Notes: generated by a model from the letters alone, not told the origin. A stretch of 64,000 nucleotides of DNA from Dokdonella sp. (GCF_019634845.1 NZ_JAHCAQ010000001.1:186001-250000), one strand, 5' to 3'. Counted from the first letter of the stretch, positions 28,225 to 40,295 are shown. A program made the numbers and translations.

Positions 28225-28857
28225 ATGGCTCGCTACCTCGGTCCCACATGCAAACTGGCGCGTCGCGAAGGCGCCGATCTCAGTCTCAAGAGTCCGGCGC
28301 GCGCGCTGGATTCCAAGTGCAAGCTGGAGCAGAAGCCCGGCCAGCACGGTGCTGCCGGCGCCAAGCGCGGCCGCCTGTCCGACTACGGCGTGCAGCTGCG
28401 CGAGAAGCAGAAGGTCAAGCGCATCTACGGCCTGCTCGAGCGGCAGTTCCGTTCGTACTACCAGAAGGCCTCGAGCCAGAAGGGCAATGCCGGCGAGAAC
28501 CTGCTGCGCCTGCTCGAAGGGCGGCTCGACAACGTCGTCTACCGCATGGGTTTTGCGGTGACGCGCGCCTCCGCCCGCCAGCTGGTGTCGCATGCCGGTG
28601 TGCAGGTCAACGGCAAGAAGGTCAACTTGCCTTCGTACCAGGTGCGCCCGGGTGACGAAATCGCGCTGTCGGAACGTGCCAAGAGCCAGCTGCGCGTGCA
28701 GGAGGCTCTGACCGTCGCCCAGCAGATGGATCTGACGCCGGCGTGGGTCGAGGTCGACGTGAAGAAGGCGAGCGGCCTGCTCAAGGCGCTGCCCGAGCGT
28801 TCGGACCTGCCGTCCGACATCAACGAAAGCCTCATCATCGAACTTTACTCGAAGTAG
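28225..28857 (+). CDS. rpsD: 30S ribosomal protein S4
   Basis: 210 residues; [16 protein letters not shown] start, KPGQHG, and an S4 RNA-binding domain ([31 protein letters not shown]). S4 is the alpha-operon repressor in E. coli. Confidence 0.97.
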   Translation: MARYLGPTCKLARREGADLSLKSPARALDSKCKLEQKPGQHGAAGAKRGRLSDYGVQLREKQKVKRIYGLLERQFRSYYQKASSQKGNAGENLLRLLEGRLDNVVYRMGFAVTRASARQLVSHAGVQVNGKKVNLPSYQVRPGDEIALSERAKSQLRVQEALTVAQQMDLTPAWVEVDVKKASGLLKALPERSDLPSDINESLIIELYSK

Positions 28858-28933
28858 AAGCGCTCCCTCGTCGGGACTGCTTCGGCAACACCACTTCACT
28901 GTGCGGGATCCGCGAGGATTCCTGGAGTATGCA

Positions 28934-29932
28934 ATGGCGGGATCGTCCACCAACGTGCTGCGTCCGCGCGGCATTCGAGTCGAGCGTGCCGGCAACGGCG
29001 TGGCCAAGGTATATGCCGAGCCACTCGAACGTGGTTTTGGCCACACCCTCGGCAATGCGCTGCGTCGCGTGCTGCTGTCGTCCATTCCCGGCTGCGCGAT
29101 CATCGAGGTCGAGATCGACGGCGTGCTGCACGAGTACACCACGCTCGAGGGTCTGCAGGAAGACGTCATCGAGGTGCTGCTCAACCTCAAGGACGTCGCG
29201 ATCCGCATGCATGGCGTCGACGAAACCACGCTCACGCTCAGCAAGAAGGGCAAGGGCGTCGTGACGGCTGCCGACATCACGGTTGACCACACCGTCGAAA
29301 TCGTCAACCCCGAGCACGTGATCTGCCACCTGACCAAGGACATCGCGCTCAACATGCGCCTGAAGGTGGCGCGCGGCGTCGGCTACCAGCCGGCCACCGC
29401 CCGTCGTCATCCCGACGAGGAGGCCAGCCCGATCGGCCGCCTGCAGCTCGATGCCTCCTTCTCGCCGGTGCGCCGCGTCGCCTACAACGTCGAGAATGCG
29501 CGCCTCGAGCAGCGCACCAACCTCGACCGTCTCGTGCTCGATATCGAGACCAACGGGGCGATCGAGCCAGAGGATGCGGTGCACAAGGCCGCCGAGATCC
29601 TGCAGGACCAGATTGGTGTGTTTGGTGAGTTCTCGCGCCGCGAGAGCGTCGATGCCAAGGCCGATAAGGGTGGTGTCGATCCGGTGCTGCTGCGCCCGAT
29701 CGACGATCTCGAACTGACCGTGCGCTCCGCCAACTGCCTCAAGGCCGAGAGCATCTACTACATCGGTGATCTCGTGCAGAAGACCGAGGTCGAACTGCTC
29801 AAGACGCCGAACCTGGGCAAGAAGTCGCTTACCGAGATCAAGGACGTGCTGTACCAGCGCGGACTGCAGTTGGGCATGAAGCTCGACAACTGGCCGCCGC
29901 CGGGCATCAGCCACGGCATGCAGTTGGGTTGA
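28934..29932 (+). CDS. rpoA: RNA polymerase alpha subunit
   Basis: 332 residues from ATG 28934, chosen for GGAG at 28923 and because an earlier in-frame GTG at 28901 only adds unrelated residues. The N-terminal assembly domain has [20 protein letters not shown]; the C-terminal domain ([19 protein letters not shown]) contacts upstream DNA and activators. The only RNA polymerase gene in the window. Confidence 0.97.
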   Translation: MAGSSTNVLRPRGIRVERAGNGVAKVYAEPLERGFGHTLGNALRRVLLSSIPGCAIIEVEIDGVLHEYTTLEGLQEDVIEVLLNLKDVAIRMHGVDETTLTLSKKGKGVVTAADITVDHTVEIVNPEHVICHLTKDIALNMRLKVARGVGYQPATARRHPDEEASPIGRLQLDASFSPVRRVAYNVENARLEQRTNLDRLVLDIETNGAIEPEDAVHKAAEILQDQIGVFGEFSRRESVDAKADKGGVDPVLLRPIDDLELTVRSANCLKAESIYYIGDLVQKTEVELLKTPNLGKKSLTEIKDVLYQRGLQLGMKLDNWPPPGISHGMQLG

Positions 29933-29941
29933 CGTAGTCGC

Positions 29942-30017
29942 GGGAATCGAGTGGCGGAACCGGGCATCGCTGGCATTGCGCAGCGTTGACCAATCCCACC
30001 GCCAGAAGTCGATTCCC
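29942..30017 (+). repeat. Inverted repeat element between rpoA and rplQ
   Basis: GGGAATCGA (29942-29950) and TCGATTCCC (30009-30017) are reverse complements, with GGCGG/CCGCC just inside and ACCAATCCC at 29989-29997. Shares GGGAATCG and ACCAATCCC with the element at 23223-23283. It fills much of a 163-base gap inside the operon. Confidence 0.6.
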
Positions 30018-30095
30018 ATACAAGAAGCGGGTAACCGCGGGATGCCGGACCTGAGTGCCGGCATCTCATAACAATCAAGATCGAGGGTTCCAGTC

Positions 30096-30482
30096 ATGCG
30101 TCACCAGAAGTCGGGTCGCAAGTTCAATCGCACCAGCAGCCATCGCGAAGCGATGTTCAAGAACATGGCGTCGTCGCTGTTCAAGCACGAGCTCATCCGC
30201 ACCACCTTGCCCAAGGCCAAGGAGCTGCGTCGTGTTGCCGAGCCGCTCATCACGCTGGCCAAGGTCGATGGCGTGGCCAATCGCCGCCTGGCCTTCGCGC
30301 GCCTGCGCGACAAGCAGGCGGTCGGCAAGCTGTTCGTCGAGCTCGGTCCGCGCTATCGCGAGCGCAAGGGCGGCTATCTGCGCATCCTCAAGTGCGGCAT
30401 GCGTGCCGGCGACAATGCGCCCATGGCCTATGTCGAGCTGGTCGATCGCCCGCGCACTGACGCGGCGCCGGCGGCGGATTGA
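30096..30482 (+). CDS. rplQ: 50S ribosomal protein L17
   Basis: 128 residues; [24 protein letters not shown] start, then the usual [14 protein letters not shown] helix. Last ribosomal gene; the tail is short and alanine-rich. Confidence 0.97.
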   Translation: MRHQKSGRKFNRTSSHREAMFKNMASSLFKHELIRTTLPKAKELRRVAEPLITLAKVDGVANRRLAFARLRDKQAVGKLFVELGPRYRERKGGYLRILKCGMRAGDNAPMAYVELVDRPRTDAAPAAD

Positions 30483-31762
30483 ACACGCAGCGGCCAGTTC
30501 CCGAAAAGCCCCGGCCTGTCCGGGGTTTTTCGTTTCTGGAGTCCGCGCGGCGCACGCCGTGCGAAAACTGGCTGCTCGGCATCGGTGCCGGGCTGTTGTA
30601 CGTGGCGGCCATCGTGGCGATGCGCTGGCTCGGTCCCTGCACCGACGAGATCACGCACTACTCGCAGGTTTGGCTGTTCACCCAGGGCGACTGGCGGCTG
30701 TTGCCGGAACTGACCACGCTTCCCGGCTACCACCTGCTGGTGGCGGCCCTACTCAAGGTGTCGGCCGCGGTGTCGCTGCAAGGCGCTCGCCTGGCCAGCG
30801 CCGCGTTTGGCTTGTGTGCGGCGGCAGGCTTCCATGCCTTGCGTACGCGGCTGTGGCCTGGCACGCAAACGCTGGCCACCGCCCAGATGCTCGCGCTGCC
30901 GATCCTGGCGCCGCTGTTTTTCGTCGCCTACACCGACGTGCTGGCGCTCGCTCTCCTGCTGTGGGCGACTTGGGCCAGCGTGTCGGCGCGCCATTGGCTG
31001 GCGGCGCTGTTGCTGCTGGCTTTGGTCGCCGTGCGTCAGCATCTGGTGCTGTGGAGTGGCCTGTTGGCTGTGCTCGCCTTGCCGCAGACGAGTCTGCGTG
31101 ACGCCATCGTCGAGTGGCGTGCGAGCCTGCGTTTGCTGGCGCCGTACCTGTTGCCGGTGGGTGGCTTCGCGGCCTTCTGGCTCGGTCACGGATCGATTTC
31201 GCTGTCGCCGAGCCAGGCCGCCCTGCATCCGGACCTCAGCCTGCATGCCGGCAATGTGCTGCTTGCGCTGGCGGTCCTCGGCGCCTTGCTGCCACTGCAG
31301 GTCGTGCCGGCACTGGTGCGCAGCTTGCGCGCAGGCTGCCAGCGGCCGTGGCCACCGTTGCTGGCGCTGGCGGCGCTGGCCGGGTTCTGGTTCGGCTTCG
31401 CCGCCAGCAATCCGTACAACGGCGTACTGCCCGACTTCTACCTGCACAATCGCCTCGTGCAGGCGATCGTGCAGGAGCCGTGGTTGCGCGCGCTGGCGGC
31501 GCTGCTTGCCGCGGCCGGCGCGGCGGCGCTGGCAGCGACCGTGCTGCGGCCGGCGCGGGCGCGTTGGCTGCATGTGCTGGCGGCGTTGTTCCTGGCCGCC
31601 TCATGGTTGATCGAGCTGCGCTACGTCATGGTGCCGCTGGTGTTGTGGCTGGCGTTGCGCGAACAGGCGTCGCGGCGCATCGAATGGGCCACGTTCGGCG
31701 GCTGGCTGTTGCTGACGTGCTGGATCATGCGCGGGGTCGTCGCGCAGCGGCTTTTCCTTTGA
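30479..31762 (+). CDS. Integral membrane glycosyltransferase, ALG10/DIE2-like
   Basis: Up to 427 residues with about ten membrane segments. Near the N-terminus the first loop reads [12 protein letters not shown] then [12 protein letters not shown], which resembles the DE.FH...Q and ITT.PGLY motifs of eukaryotic ALG10 (dolichol-phosphoglucose alpha-1,2-glucosyltransferase, GT59), and a late [10 protein letters not shown] resembles its RY..P motif. I infer a lipid-linked sugar transferase; substrate unknown. The start is uncertain: TTG 30479 overlaps the rplQ stop (TTGA) but puts a terminator-like hairpin inside the first 18 codons, and no ATG lies before the first helix. Confidence 0.55.
   Translation: MNTQRPVPEKPRPVRGFSFLESARRTPCENWLLGIGAGLLYVAAIVAMRWLGPCTDEITHYSQVWLFTQGDWRLLPELTTLPGYHLLVAALLKVSAAVSLQGARLASAAFGLCAAAGFHALRTRLWPGTQTLATAQMLALPILAPLFFVAYTDVLALALLLWATWASVSARHWLAALLLLALVAVRQHLVLWSGLLAVLALPQTSLRDAIVEWRASLRLLAPYLLPVGGFAAFWLGHGSISLSPSQAALHPDLSLHAGNVLLALAVLGALLPLQVVPALVRSLRAGCQRPWPPLLALAALAGFWFGFAASNPYNGVLPDFYLHNRLVQAIVQEPWLRALAALLAAAGAAALAATVLRPARARWLHVLAALFLAASWLIELRYVMVPLVLWLALREQASRRIEWATFGGWLLLTCWIMRGVVAQRLFL
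30509..30530 (+). terminator. Rho-independent terminator of the alpha operon
   Basis: CCCCGG (30509-30514), loop CCTGT, CCGGGG (30520-30525), then five T. Preceded by AAAA, so partly bidirectional. It ends the ribosomal operons 27 bases after rplQ and lies inside the 5' end of the longest reading of the next gene. Confidence 0.8.
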
Positions 31763-31808
31763 CCCGGTTGCCACCTAGACTTGGACGTTCGCAGTTCGTG
31801 GAGTGGAC

Positions 31809-32339
31809 ATGAGACTCAATCCTTTCCGATGGCCCTTCCGCGCCCAGTACCTGCTTGGCGCGGGCATCAGCCTGGCGCTGGTCGCCTATGCCTATTTCTG
31901 GGTCGAGCTGCACCAGGGCATCACGCCGTGCCCGAAGTGCATGTTCCAGCGCGGTGCCTTCGTCGGCATGGGCCTGTTCTTCCTGCTCGGCGCATTGCAC
32001 GGACCGGGCGCCCTCGGTCGCCGCATCTACGCGCTGCTGGTCGCCGTGTTCGCCGCGATCGGCGCCGCCATCGCGATTGATCATTTGCATATGCAGTTTT
32101 CTCCGCCCGATCCGTTCGCGTCCTGCGGCATGGACTTCTACACTCTGTTCGATAACCGCTTTCCGCTGTCGCAGGCTATCCGCAAAGCCTTCATGGCATC
32201 GGGCGACTGCTCGGATTCGCACTGGCGTCTGCTTGGCATCACGATGCCGGGCTGGACGCTGATCTCGTATCTGAGCCTTGGCGGTGCCGCCTTGTGGGCT
32301 GGTTTCCGCAAGCGCACAACGAGGATTTTCGGCCAGTAG
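31809..32339 (+). CDS. dsbB: Disulfide bond formation protein DsbB
   Basis: A four-helix inner-membrane protein that reoxidises DsbA and passes electrons to quinone. The first periplasmic pair is C41-P-K-C44 and the second is C106...C134. Length 176 fits. ATG 31809 is preferred over GTG 31803 because GTGGAG at 31798-31803 is correctly spaced. A TAGACT -10-like hexamer lies at 31774. It runs to within 51 bases of the DAHP synthase start. Confidence 0.92.
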   Translation: MRLNPFRWPFRAQYLLGAGISLALVAYAYFWVELHQGITPCPKCMFQRGAFVGMGLFFLLGALHGPGALGRRIYALLVAVFAAIGAAIAIDHLHMQFSPPDPFASCGMDFYTLFDNRFPLSQAIRKAFMASGDCSDSHWRLLGITMPGWTLISYLSLGGAALWAGFRKRTTRIFGQ

Positions 32340-32389
32340 GCGCGACCCGGAAGCTGTGGCATGATCGAATTTTCCGCGGTGCAGCAATC

Positions 32390-33781
32390 ATGAACCAGTT
32401 GGCGCAGGCACACATGAGTCCGCAGACGACGCGACTGGCATCCGACTGGGAGCCCGCGTCGTGGCAGACGCGCCCAAGCCTGCAACAGCCCACCTATGAT
32501 GATCCGCTGGAGTTGGCGCAGGCGCTGCACAAGCTGGGTCAGTTGCCACCGCTGGTGACCTCGTGGGAAATCCTCGCGCTCAAGAAGCTGCTCGGCGAAG
32601 CGGCCGCCGGCCGGCGCTTCCTGCTGCAGGGTGGCGATTGCGCCGAGAGTTTCGACGACTGCACCTCGCCGCTGATTTCAAACCGGCTCAAGGTCATGCT
32701 GCAGATGAGCCTCGTGCTCGTGCATGGCCTGCAGCTGCCGGTGGTGCGCGTGGGGCGCTTTGCGGGCCAGTATGCCAAGCCGCGCTCGGCCGACACCGAA
32801 ACCCGCGGCAGCGAGACGCTGCCGTGCTATCGCGGCGATCTCGTCAACGACAGCGCCTTCACCGCGCAGGCGCGCCGCGCCGATCCGCAGCGCCTCGTGC
32901 GCGGCCATGCGCATTCGGCGATGACGATGAATTTCGTGCGCGGCCTCATCGACGGCGGGTTTGCCGACCTGCACCATCCCGAATACTGGGACTTGGCCTG
33001 GGTCGACCATTCGCCGCTGCAGAACGAATACCGCGCGATGGTCGAATCGATCGGCCAGTCGCTGCGCTTCATGGAGACGCTGGCCGGCAACAGCATCGAC
33101 AGCTACCAGCGCATCGACTTCTACACTTCGCACGAGGCGTTGCTGCTGCATTACGAGCAGGCGCTCACGCGGCAGGTGCCACGGCAGCAGGGCTGGTTCA
33201 ACCTGTCCACGCACTTCCCGTGGATCGGCATGCGCACGGCGGCGCTCGACGGCGCGCATGTGGAATACTTCCGCGGCATCCGCAATCCGATCGCAATCAA
33301 GCTGGGTCCGTCGGTGACGCCCGACCAGTTGCTGCGCCTGTGCGACGTGCTCGATCCCGAGCGTGAACCGGGACGCCTCACGCTGATCCACCGCATGGGC
33401 ATTGCCAAGATCGATGTCGCGCTGCCGGCACTGCTGGCAGCGATCAAGGCCGAGGGGCGCAGTCCGTTGTGGGTGTGCGATCCGATGCACGGCAATACCG
33501 AGGCCGTCGCCAATGGCTACAAGACGCGCCGCTTCAAGAATATCCGCGCCGAACTCGAAACCGCCTTCGACGTGCATGCGGCGGCCGGGACCCACTTGGG
33601 CGGGGTGCATCTGGAGCTCACCGGTGAGAACGTCACCGAATGCCTCGGTGGCGCCCGAGGTCTGACCGAGGATGACCTCGCGCTCGCCTACAAGTCGCAG
33701 GTCGACCCGCGACTCAACTACGAGCAGTCGCTGGAACTGGCGATGCTGATCGTGCGCAAGCGCGGTCACGGCGGCGCCTGA
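32390..33781 (+). CDS. Class II DAHP synthase (3-deoxy-7-phosphoheptulonate synthase)
   Basis: First step of the shikimate route: phosphoenolpyruvate plus erythrose 4-phosphate. The 463-residue sequence has the plant/Mycobacterium-type signature LLQGGDCAESF, KPRSADTE, RGHAHSAMTMNFVRGL, and the metal-site regions LIHRMG and VCDPMHGNTE. ATG 32390 is used; longer in-frame starts reach into dsbB. It is unrelated in sequence to E. coli AroF/G/H, so no symbol is given. Confidence 0.93.
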   Translation: MNQLAQAHMSPQTTRLASDWEPASWQTRPSLQQPTYDDPLELAQALHKLGQLPPLVTSWEILALKKLLGEAAAGRRFLLQGGDCAESFDDCTSPLISNRLKVMLQMSLVLVHGLQLPVVRVGRFAGQYAKPRSADTETRGSETLPCYRGDLVNDSAFTAQARRADPQRLVRGHAHSAMTMNFVRGLIDGGFADLHHPEYWDLAWVDHSPLQNEYRAMVESIGQSLRFMETLAGNSIDSYQRIDFYTSHEALLLHYEQALTRQVPRQQGWFNLSTHFPWIGMRTAALDGAHVEYFRGIRNPIAIKLGPSVTPDQLLRLCDVLDPEREPGRLTLIHRMGIAKIDVALPALLAAIKAEGRSPLWVCDPMHGNTEAVANGYKTRRFKNIRAELETAFDVHAAAGTHLGGVHLELTGENVTECLGGARGLTEDDLALAYKSQVDPRLNYEQSLELAMLIVRKRGHGGA

Positions 33782-33825
33782 GGCCAATCGCAGGCCGGCA
33801 ATCGGCGCTCAGGATGAGCGCGACG

Positions 33826-35955
33826 TCAGGCTGGAGCGTGGCCGGTGATGTAGCGCTCGAGCTCGGCGGCGGTCAGCGCAGGTGCGCGCAGGAAACCCTG
33901 GAACTCATCGCACGAAGTCGTGCGCAACCACTGCAGTTGCTCCTCGGTCTCGACACCCTCGGCGACCACGCGCAGGCCGAGCATGTGCCCCAGGGCGATG
34001 ATGACTTCGGCCAGCGGTCGAGTCGGCGCCGCCTGGGCGACGAACGAGCGGTCGACCTTGAGGCAGGTCAGCGGAATCCGCTGCAGGTAGGCGAGGTTGG
34101 AATAGCCTGTTCCGAAGTCGTCGACGGTCACGCCACAACCGAGTGCGCGCAGGTCGTGCACGAGCTTGAGTGTCGCGGCGTCGTTGCCGAGCAGAACCGA
34201 TTCGGTGATTTCCAGTTCCAGGCCGGTGGGGTCGCAACCGCTGGTGTCGATGGCGCGGCGCAAGCTGGCGATCAGCGCGCTGTTGCTGAACTGGCGAGGT
34301 GAAAGGTTGACCGCGACCGTCGCCACGATGCCGCTGCGCTGCCAGCGTGCGAGGCAGTCGACGGCCTGCATCAGCACCTGCTCGCCGAGCGGCACGATGA
34401 GGCCGGTCTCCTCGCATGCCGGAATGAACTCGACTGGCGCGACCAGGCCACGCTGTGGGTGATTCCACCGCACGAGCGCCTCGACTCCGACCACCCGATC
34501 CGTGATGACGTCGTGACGCGGCTGGTAATGCAGCACGAATTCGCGCCGATCGAGGGCGCGCTGCAGTTCGATCTCGAGGGTGAGCCTCGACTGCGCCTTG
34601 GCCAGCATCGATTCGCAGTAGAAGGCCAGGGTGCCGCCGCCGGCATCCTTGGCGCTGTACATTGCCAGATCGGCCTGTCGCATCAACGCGCCCAGGTCGT
34701 TGCTGTCGCGCGGATACAGGGCCACGCCCATTGATGCGGTCACGGTCACTTCGTGGTGGCCCAATTTGAGCGGCTGGGCGATGATCTTCAGCAGGCGCTG
34801 GCACAGCACATGCGCGGTCGTTGCGGCGTCGTCGCTGCTGGCGAACATCATGAATTCGTCACCGCCCAGGCGTGCCACGAGATCGTTGCCGCCCACCGCT
34901 TCACGCAAGCGGCCAGCCATGACCAGCAGCAACTGATCGCCCGCCGTATGGCCGAGCGAGTCGTTGATCTTCTTGAAATTGTCGAGGTCGATGAAGATCA
35001 GCGTCGCCTGTTTGCCGGTCGGACGCAGTTCGTCGATGCGTTCGCGGAACGTTCTCTCGATGAAATGGCGGTTCGGCAGCCCGGTCAGGGAGTCGTGCAT
35101 GGCCAGGTAATTGGCGTGTGCCTCGACGCGCTTGAGGTCGCTGACGTCGATCTCGCTGAACAGCCAGGCCTCATGCCCGCTGACTGCATCACGGCAACGG
35201 CGCGCCGAGATGCGGTGCCAACGCTCTCCGGCCGCGCTGTTGACCCGGCACAGTTGCAGCGCCGATCCGTCGCTGCGCAACGCATTGACGAACCCGGCGC
35301 CTTCGCTCGCGTCGGCAAAGTGCTGTTGCAGCATGCTGCTGGCGCTGGCCACGTCATGGCGGGCAGCCGGGTTGCGATACAGCGCCACACCGCGCTGGTC
35401 GTAGAGAGTGATCATCACCGGCGTGTGCAGCAGGGCCTCCGCGCTGCGCAGCGTTTCCGGATCGGCCTGCTGCTCGCCCAGTGCCTCGCACAGCATCGCT
35501 ACGCGACCATCGTCCAGCCGTATGCCGCTGAACATCACGCGCATCGTGCGTGGGATGCCGCGTGGGTACAACGTCCACAGTTCGCTGAAGCGCGCGTCGC
35601 TGCTGGCGAAATCGAGCTGGTACTGGCGCAGGCGGCGCGCGACTGATTCGGACATGTCCTTGCCCAGGTCGCGCGTGGTCAGTTCTGCCAGCGATGGCGA
35701 CCGCCAGACTCCCAGCGCGGCCTCATTGGCCCAGTGCACGCGCGAGGCGTCGATATCGAAAATCCAAATCGGATTGCACAGCCGCGACAGCGTGGCGATC
35801 CGTTCGGAGTCGAGACCAGGCAGGGCAGGCACCGGCAGCGCGCCGGCAGCGGGAACGCAGGCAGACTGGGCCGCGTCGGTTTGCGCCGCCGCGTGTGGAT
35901 CACTGGTGAATGGGTTGGACATGCCCCGCATCATGGATGACACCGCTTGCGCCAT
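33826..35955 (-). CDS. PAS-GGDEF-EAL cyclic-di-GMP protein
   Basis: A 709-residue soluble protein. Two PAS-like sensor regions (about residues 55-170 and 175-285, the first with WIFDIDASRVHWANEAALGVW) precede a GGDEF domain (intact GGDEF at 364-368, no RxxD inhibition site just before) and an EAL domain (VEALVRW, ELEITES, DDFGTGYSN, AEGVET all intact). It could make and break cyclic-di-GMP; the EAL side looks fully catalytic. No membrane segment or signal peptide is seen. Starts at 35934 or 35922 are possible alternatives. Confidence 0.9.
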   Translation of the reverse strand: MAQAVSSMMRGMSNPFTSDPHAAAQTDAAQSACVPAAGALPVPALPGLDSERIATLSRLCNPIWIFDIDASRVHWANEAALGVWRSPSLAELTTRDLGKDMSESVARRLRQYQLDFASSDARFSELWTLYPRGIPRTMRVMFSGIRLDDGRVAMLCEALGEQQADPETLRSAEALLHTPVMITLYDQRGVALYRNPAARHDVASASSMLQQHFADASEGAGFVNALRSDGSALQLCRVNSAAGERWHRISARRCRDAVSGHEAWLFSEIDVSDLKRVEAHANYLAMHDSLTGLPNRHFIERTFRERIDELRPTGKQATLIFIDLDNFKKINDSLGHTAGDQLLLVMAGRLREAVGGNDLVARLGGDEFMMFASSDDAATTAHVLCQRLLKIIAQPLKLGHHEVTVTASMGVALYPRDSNDLGALMRQADLAMYSAKDAGGGTLAFYCESMLAKAQSRLTLEIELQRALDRREFVLHYQPRHDVITDRVVGVEALVRWNHPQRGLVAPVEFIPACEETGLIVPLGEQVLMQAVDCLARWQRSGIVATVAVNLSPRQFSNSALIASLRRAIDTSGCDPTGLELEITESVLLGNDAATLKLVHDLRALGCGVTVDDFGTGYSNLAYLQRIPLTCLKVDRSFVAQAAPTRPLAEVIIALGHMLGLRVVAEGVETEEQLQWLRTTSCDEFQGFLRAPALTAAELERYITGHAPA

Positions 35956-36128
35956 CGCTCCCCGCGTGCCGATTTACCACACTTCGCGCTGCCGCGGCAG
36001 GGGGGCGGCGTTGTCGTGCCAACTCCATGGCGCCCGCCAGCAGGGCTTCCTGGCGCGACCCCGCAGGGCGGTGCGTGTGGATACGCGATGTGGACCCATG
36101 GCGTGCATGGCAGCAGCGCGCCCGCGCA

Positions 36129-37205
36129 TCAATCGAAGCCGTTGGCAAAGATCCTTTCACGCGTGGATTCATATGCGCCGACGTCGATGATGCCCAGGTC
36201 CACGCGCGGGTTGCCGTCCAGATCGATTGACGGAACGCCGCCGTAAGGCGAGTTCAGGCCGAGGTTGACCAGCGGCGATCCCGCGGCGGGACGCAGATCG
36301 GTGGCACTGACGAATTTGGGATCGACGTTCGGGAAATTTCCGACGTCGGCCTGCGGCGCGATGCCGTTGAACATGCCGTTGACGTTGTAGGTGCCGATGT
36401 TGTTGTACATCCAGGTGCGGATGAGGTCGCTGGCATTGCGGCTGTTGAAAGCCAAGCCGTAGCCGCCGGCCGTGACGATCGCATTGTTGACGATGCGGTA
36501 CGCGGTGCCGTTGTTCGCATCGAGCAGGGTATTGAAGCCCGCGCCCGCGAGCGAAAGCGTGTTGTTGGTGAGGAACACCGTCTGGCTTGCGTTGACGGTA
36601 AAAATGCCGAGGTTGGCGTATTTGCTGCTCAGGCTGCTCAGCGCATTGTTGACGACGTAAACGTCGCCGTAGCCGATCAGCGTGACGGCGTTGTTGTAGA
36701 TCGATCCGTATAGATTGTGCGCATGGCCGGTCTGGATCGTGTTCTGGAGGCGCAGGGTCTGGTTGCCCGTTCCGATCAGCAATCCGGCGGCTTCGCCGTT
36801 CGTGTTGGTGTAGCCATTGCGCAGGGTGAGGTTGCTCAGCGACACCGTTGCCGCAGCACTGCCACTACCAAAGGCATAGGCGCTGATATCGAGTACGGCC
36901 GTGATGTGCTGCCCATCGAGAATGGTCGCCGATGCCGAGGGCGATTGGATCGAACAGAACAGGGTGAGCGAGTCCGACCAGCCGCCCGATATCGCGAGGC
37001 TTTTCGCTTCGGTCGAGGTCATCGAGAACTTCACGCCGCCGGTGTAGTAGGTGCCGACGCGCAGGCGGATTTCGTCGTTCTCCCCGTTTGTCGCCGCCGT
37101 CGCCAGTGCCTGGCGGAAATCGGCTTCGTTGCCGGGGCAGAAAATGGCCGCATGCGCGGCGCCCGACGCCAGGACCAGCAAAGAGGTGGCAAGGTGTTTC
37201 AGCAC
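36129..37205 (-). CDS. Secreted right-handed beta-helix protein with C-terminal IFANGFD motif
   Basis: GTG 37205 gives 358 residues that begin with a clean signal peptide (LKHLATSLLVLASGAAHA) and then about 300 residues of short strands rich in N, G and S turns, typical of parallel beta-helix surface proteins. A GTG at 37232 is an alternative start. The very end reads RERIFANGFD and stop; nearly the same motif (DSVFASGFE) follows the signal peptide of the beta-helix protein at 58389. It may be a sorting or modification tag. No enzyme residues are recognisable. Confidence 0.75.
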   Translation of the reverse strand: MLKHLATSLLVLASGAAHAAIFCPGNEADFRQALATAATNGENDEIRLRVGTYYTGGVKFSMTSTEAKSLAISGGWSDSLTLFCSIQSPSASATILDGQHITAVLDISAYAFGSGSAAATVSLSNLTLRNGYTNTNGEAAGLLIGTGNQTLRLQNTIQTGHAHNLYGSIYNNAVTLIGYGDVYVVNNALSSLSSKYANLGIFTVNASQTVFLTNNTLSLAGAGFNTLLDANNGTAYRIVNNAIVTAGGYGLAFNSRNASDLIRTWMYNNIGTYNVNGMFNGIAPQADVGNFPNVDPKFVSATDLRPAAGSPLVNLGLNSPYGGVPSIDLDGNPRVDLGIIDVGAYESTRERIFANGFD

Positions 37206-37317
37206 GGCGAACTTCCCGATGGACCCGTTCACACGGACCTTCCGGGGGGACTGATACGCAGTTCGGCGGTGAAAACCCCAACGCGAATCGCCGGCCGGGG
37301 CCGCCACAATCGGTTGG

Positions 37318-37342
37318 CGCGGGGTTTGCGGCAAACCCCGCG
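37318..37342 (-). terminator. Perfect 11-bp hairpin after typA
   Basis: CGCGGGGTTTG and CAAACCCCGCG with a three-base loop, 18 bases beyond the typA stop. No T-run follows on the typA strand, so it is a possible but weak terminator or mRNA-end stabiliser. Confidence 0.5.
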
Positions 37343-37359
37343 AACTGGAGGTGCGTTGA

Positions 37360-39192
<1,833 letters not shown>

Positions 39193-39234
39193 GCGAATGG
39201 GCGGCGCCCGCAAAGGCCCGCCTGGATGGAAAGG

Positions 39235-39250
39235 GGAGCCGCACATTATA
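39235..39250 (-). promoter_or_regulatory. Promoter of typA
   Basis: On the minus strand a consensus TATAAT (plus coordinates 39245-39250) is followed by GTGCGGCTCC, which differs by one base from the GCGCGGCTCC after the S10 -10. The -35 is poor. The leader would be about 40 bases. Confidence 0.65.
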
Positions 39251-39394
39251 GGGTCTGTGCGCCCGCACTGCAGCAAATTCCATCGCAGCCGGCGCGGGGG
39301 CGGTTCAGCGCCGGGACGGGCACGGCACCGGCGCCAGCGGGCAGGACGCGCGGCTCGGGTATCATCCACGTCCTTTTCGCTGCGGGATCGCACC

Positions 39395-39922
39395 ATGAGC
39401 AACGACCTCATCGCCAACATCCAGACCTCGAAGGGCCTGATCCGCGTGCGCTTGCATGCGCAGCAGACGCCGGTCACGGTCGCCAGCTTCGTCAATCTCG
39501 CCCAACGCGGCTATTACGATGGCCTCAACTTCCACCGCGTCATCGCCGATTTCATGATCCAGGGCGGCTGCCCGCATGGCAGCGGCACCGGCGGCCCCGG
39601 CTACCAGTTCGAGGACGAGACACGATCCGATCTCAGGCATGACCGTGGCGGCGTGCTGTCGATGGCCAACGCCGGCCCGCGCACCAATGGCAGCCAGTTC
39701 TTCATCACCCACGTCGCGACGCCGTGGCTCGACGGCAAGCACACGGTGTTCGGCGCCGTGGTCGACGCCAGTGACAAGGCCGTCGTCGACCAGATCCGTG
39801 GCGGCGACAGGATCGAGTCGATCCGCATCGAGGGCGATGCCAGCACTCTGCTCGCGGCGCAGCAGCCGCGCATCGAGCAGTGGAACGCCGCGCTCGACGC
39901 CGCCGGCTTCAAGGCGCGCTGA
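39395..39922 (+). CDS. Peptidyl-prolyl cis-trans isomerase, cyclophilin type
   Basis: A 175-residue cytoplasmic cyclophilin without signal peptide. Catalytic-site blocks are [31 protein letters not shown] and [16 protein letters not shown] 39395 fits the family start. TATCAT at 39360-39365 may be its -10. Divergent from typA. Confidence 0.93.
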   Translation: MSNDLIANIQTSKGLIRVRLHAQQTPVTVASFVNLAQRGYYDGLNFHRVIADFMIQGGCPHGSGTGGPGYQFEDETRSDLRHDRGGVLSMANAGPRTNGSQFFITHVATPWLDGKHTVFGAVVDASDKAVVDQIRGGDRIESIRIEGDASTLLAAQQPRIEQWNAALDAAGFKAR

Positions 39923-39966
39923 GGCGGTTGGAGGGGCGCCGCGCGTTGGCGCAGCGCCCCGCCGGT

Positions 39967-40227
39967 TCAGGCGCGGCGCTTCACCGCGCGGTAGATGGCC
40001 AGCAGGATCAGTGCGCCGATCACGCCGCCGATGAAGCCGGAAGGCTGGATCGGGCCACCGATCGCACCGGTACCGAACACGAGGTTGGACAGGAACCCGC
40101 CAACGAACATGCCGCCGATGCCGAGCAGGCCGGTGACGATGAAGCCGCCCGGGTCGCGGCCCGGCATGAGGAACTTGGCGACGATGCCGACCAGCAGGCC
40201 GATCACGAACATCCATAACCAGTACAT
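39967..40227 (-). CDS. GlsB/YeaQ/YmgE-family membrane protein
   Basis: 86 residues, three hydrophobic segments with GLLVGIVAKFLMPGRDPGGFIVTGLLGIGGMFVGG, the hallmark of the small transglycosylase-associated family. Function not established; often stress-induced. Confidence 0.88.
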   Translation of the reverse strand: MYWLWMFVIGLLVGIVAKFLMPGRDPGGFIVTGLLGIGGMFVGGFLSNLVFGTGAIGGPIQPSGFIGGVIGALILLAIYRAVKRRA

Positions 40228-40295
40228 GGAACCTCCGCGCTGTCAGGAACTGGGCGACTGTAGCGCTGCGCGCATGTACCGGTTGTGACGATTGG

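Noticed and set aside
28901-28933. Longer N-terminus for RpoA
   Set aside because: The extra 11 residues are not like RpoA and ATG 28934 has a better ribosome site.
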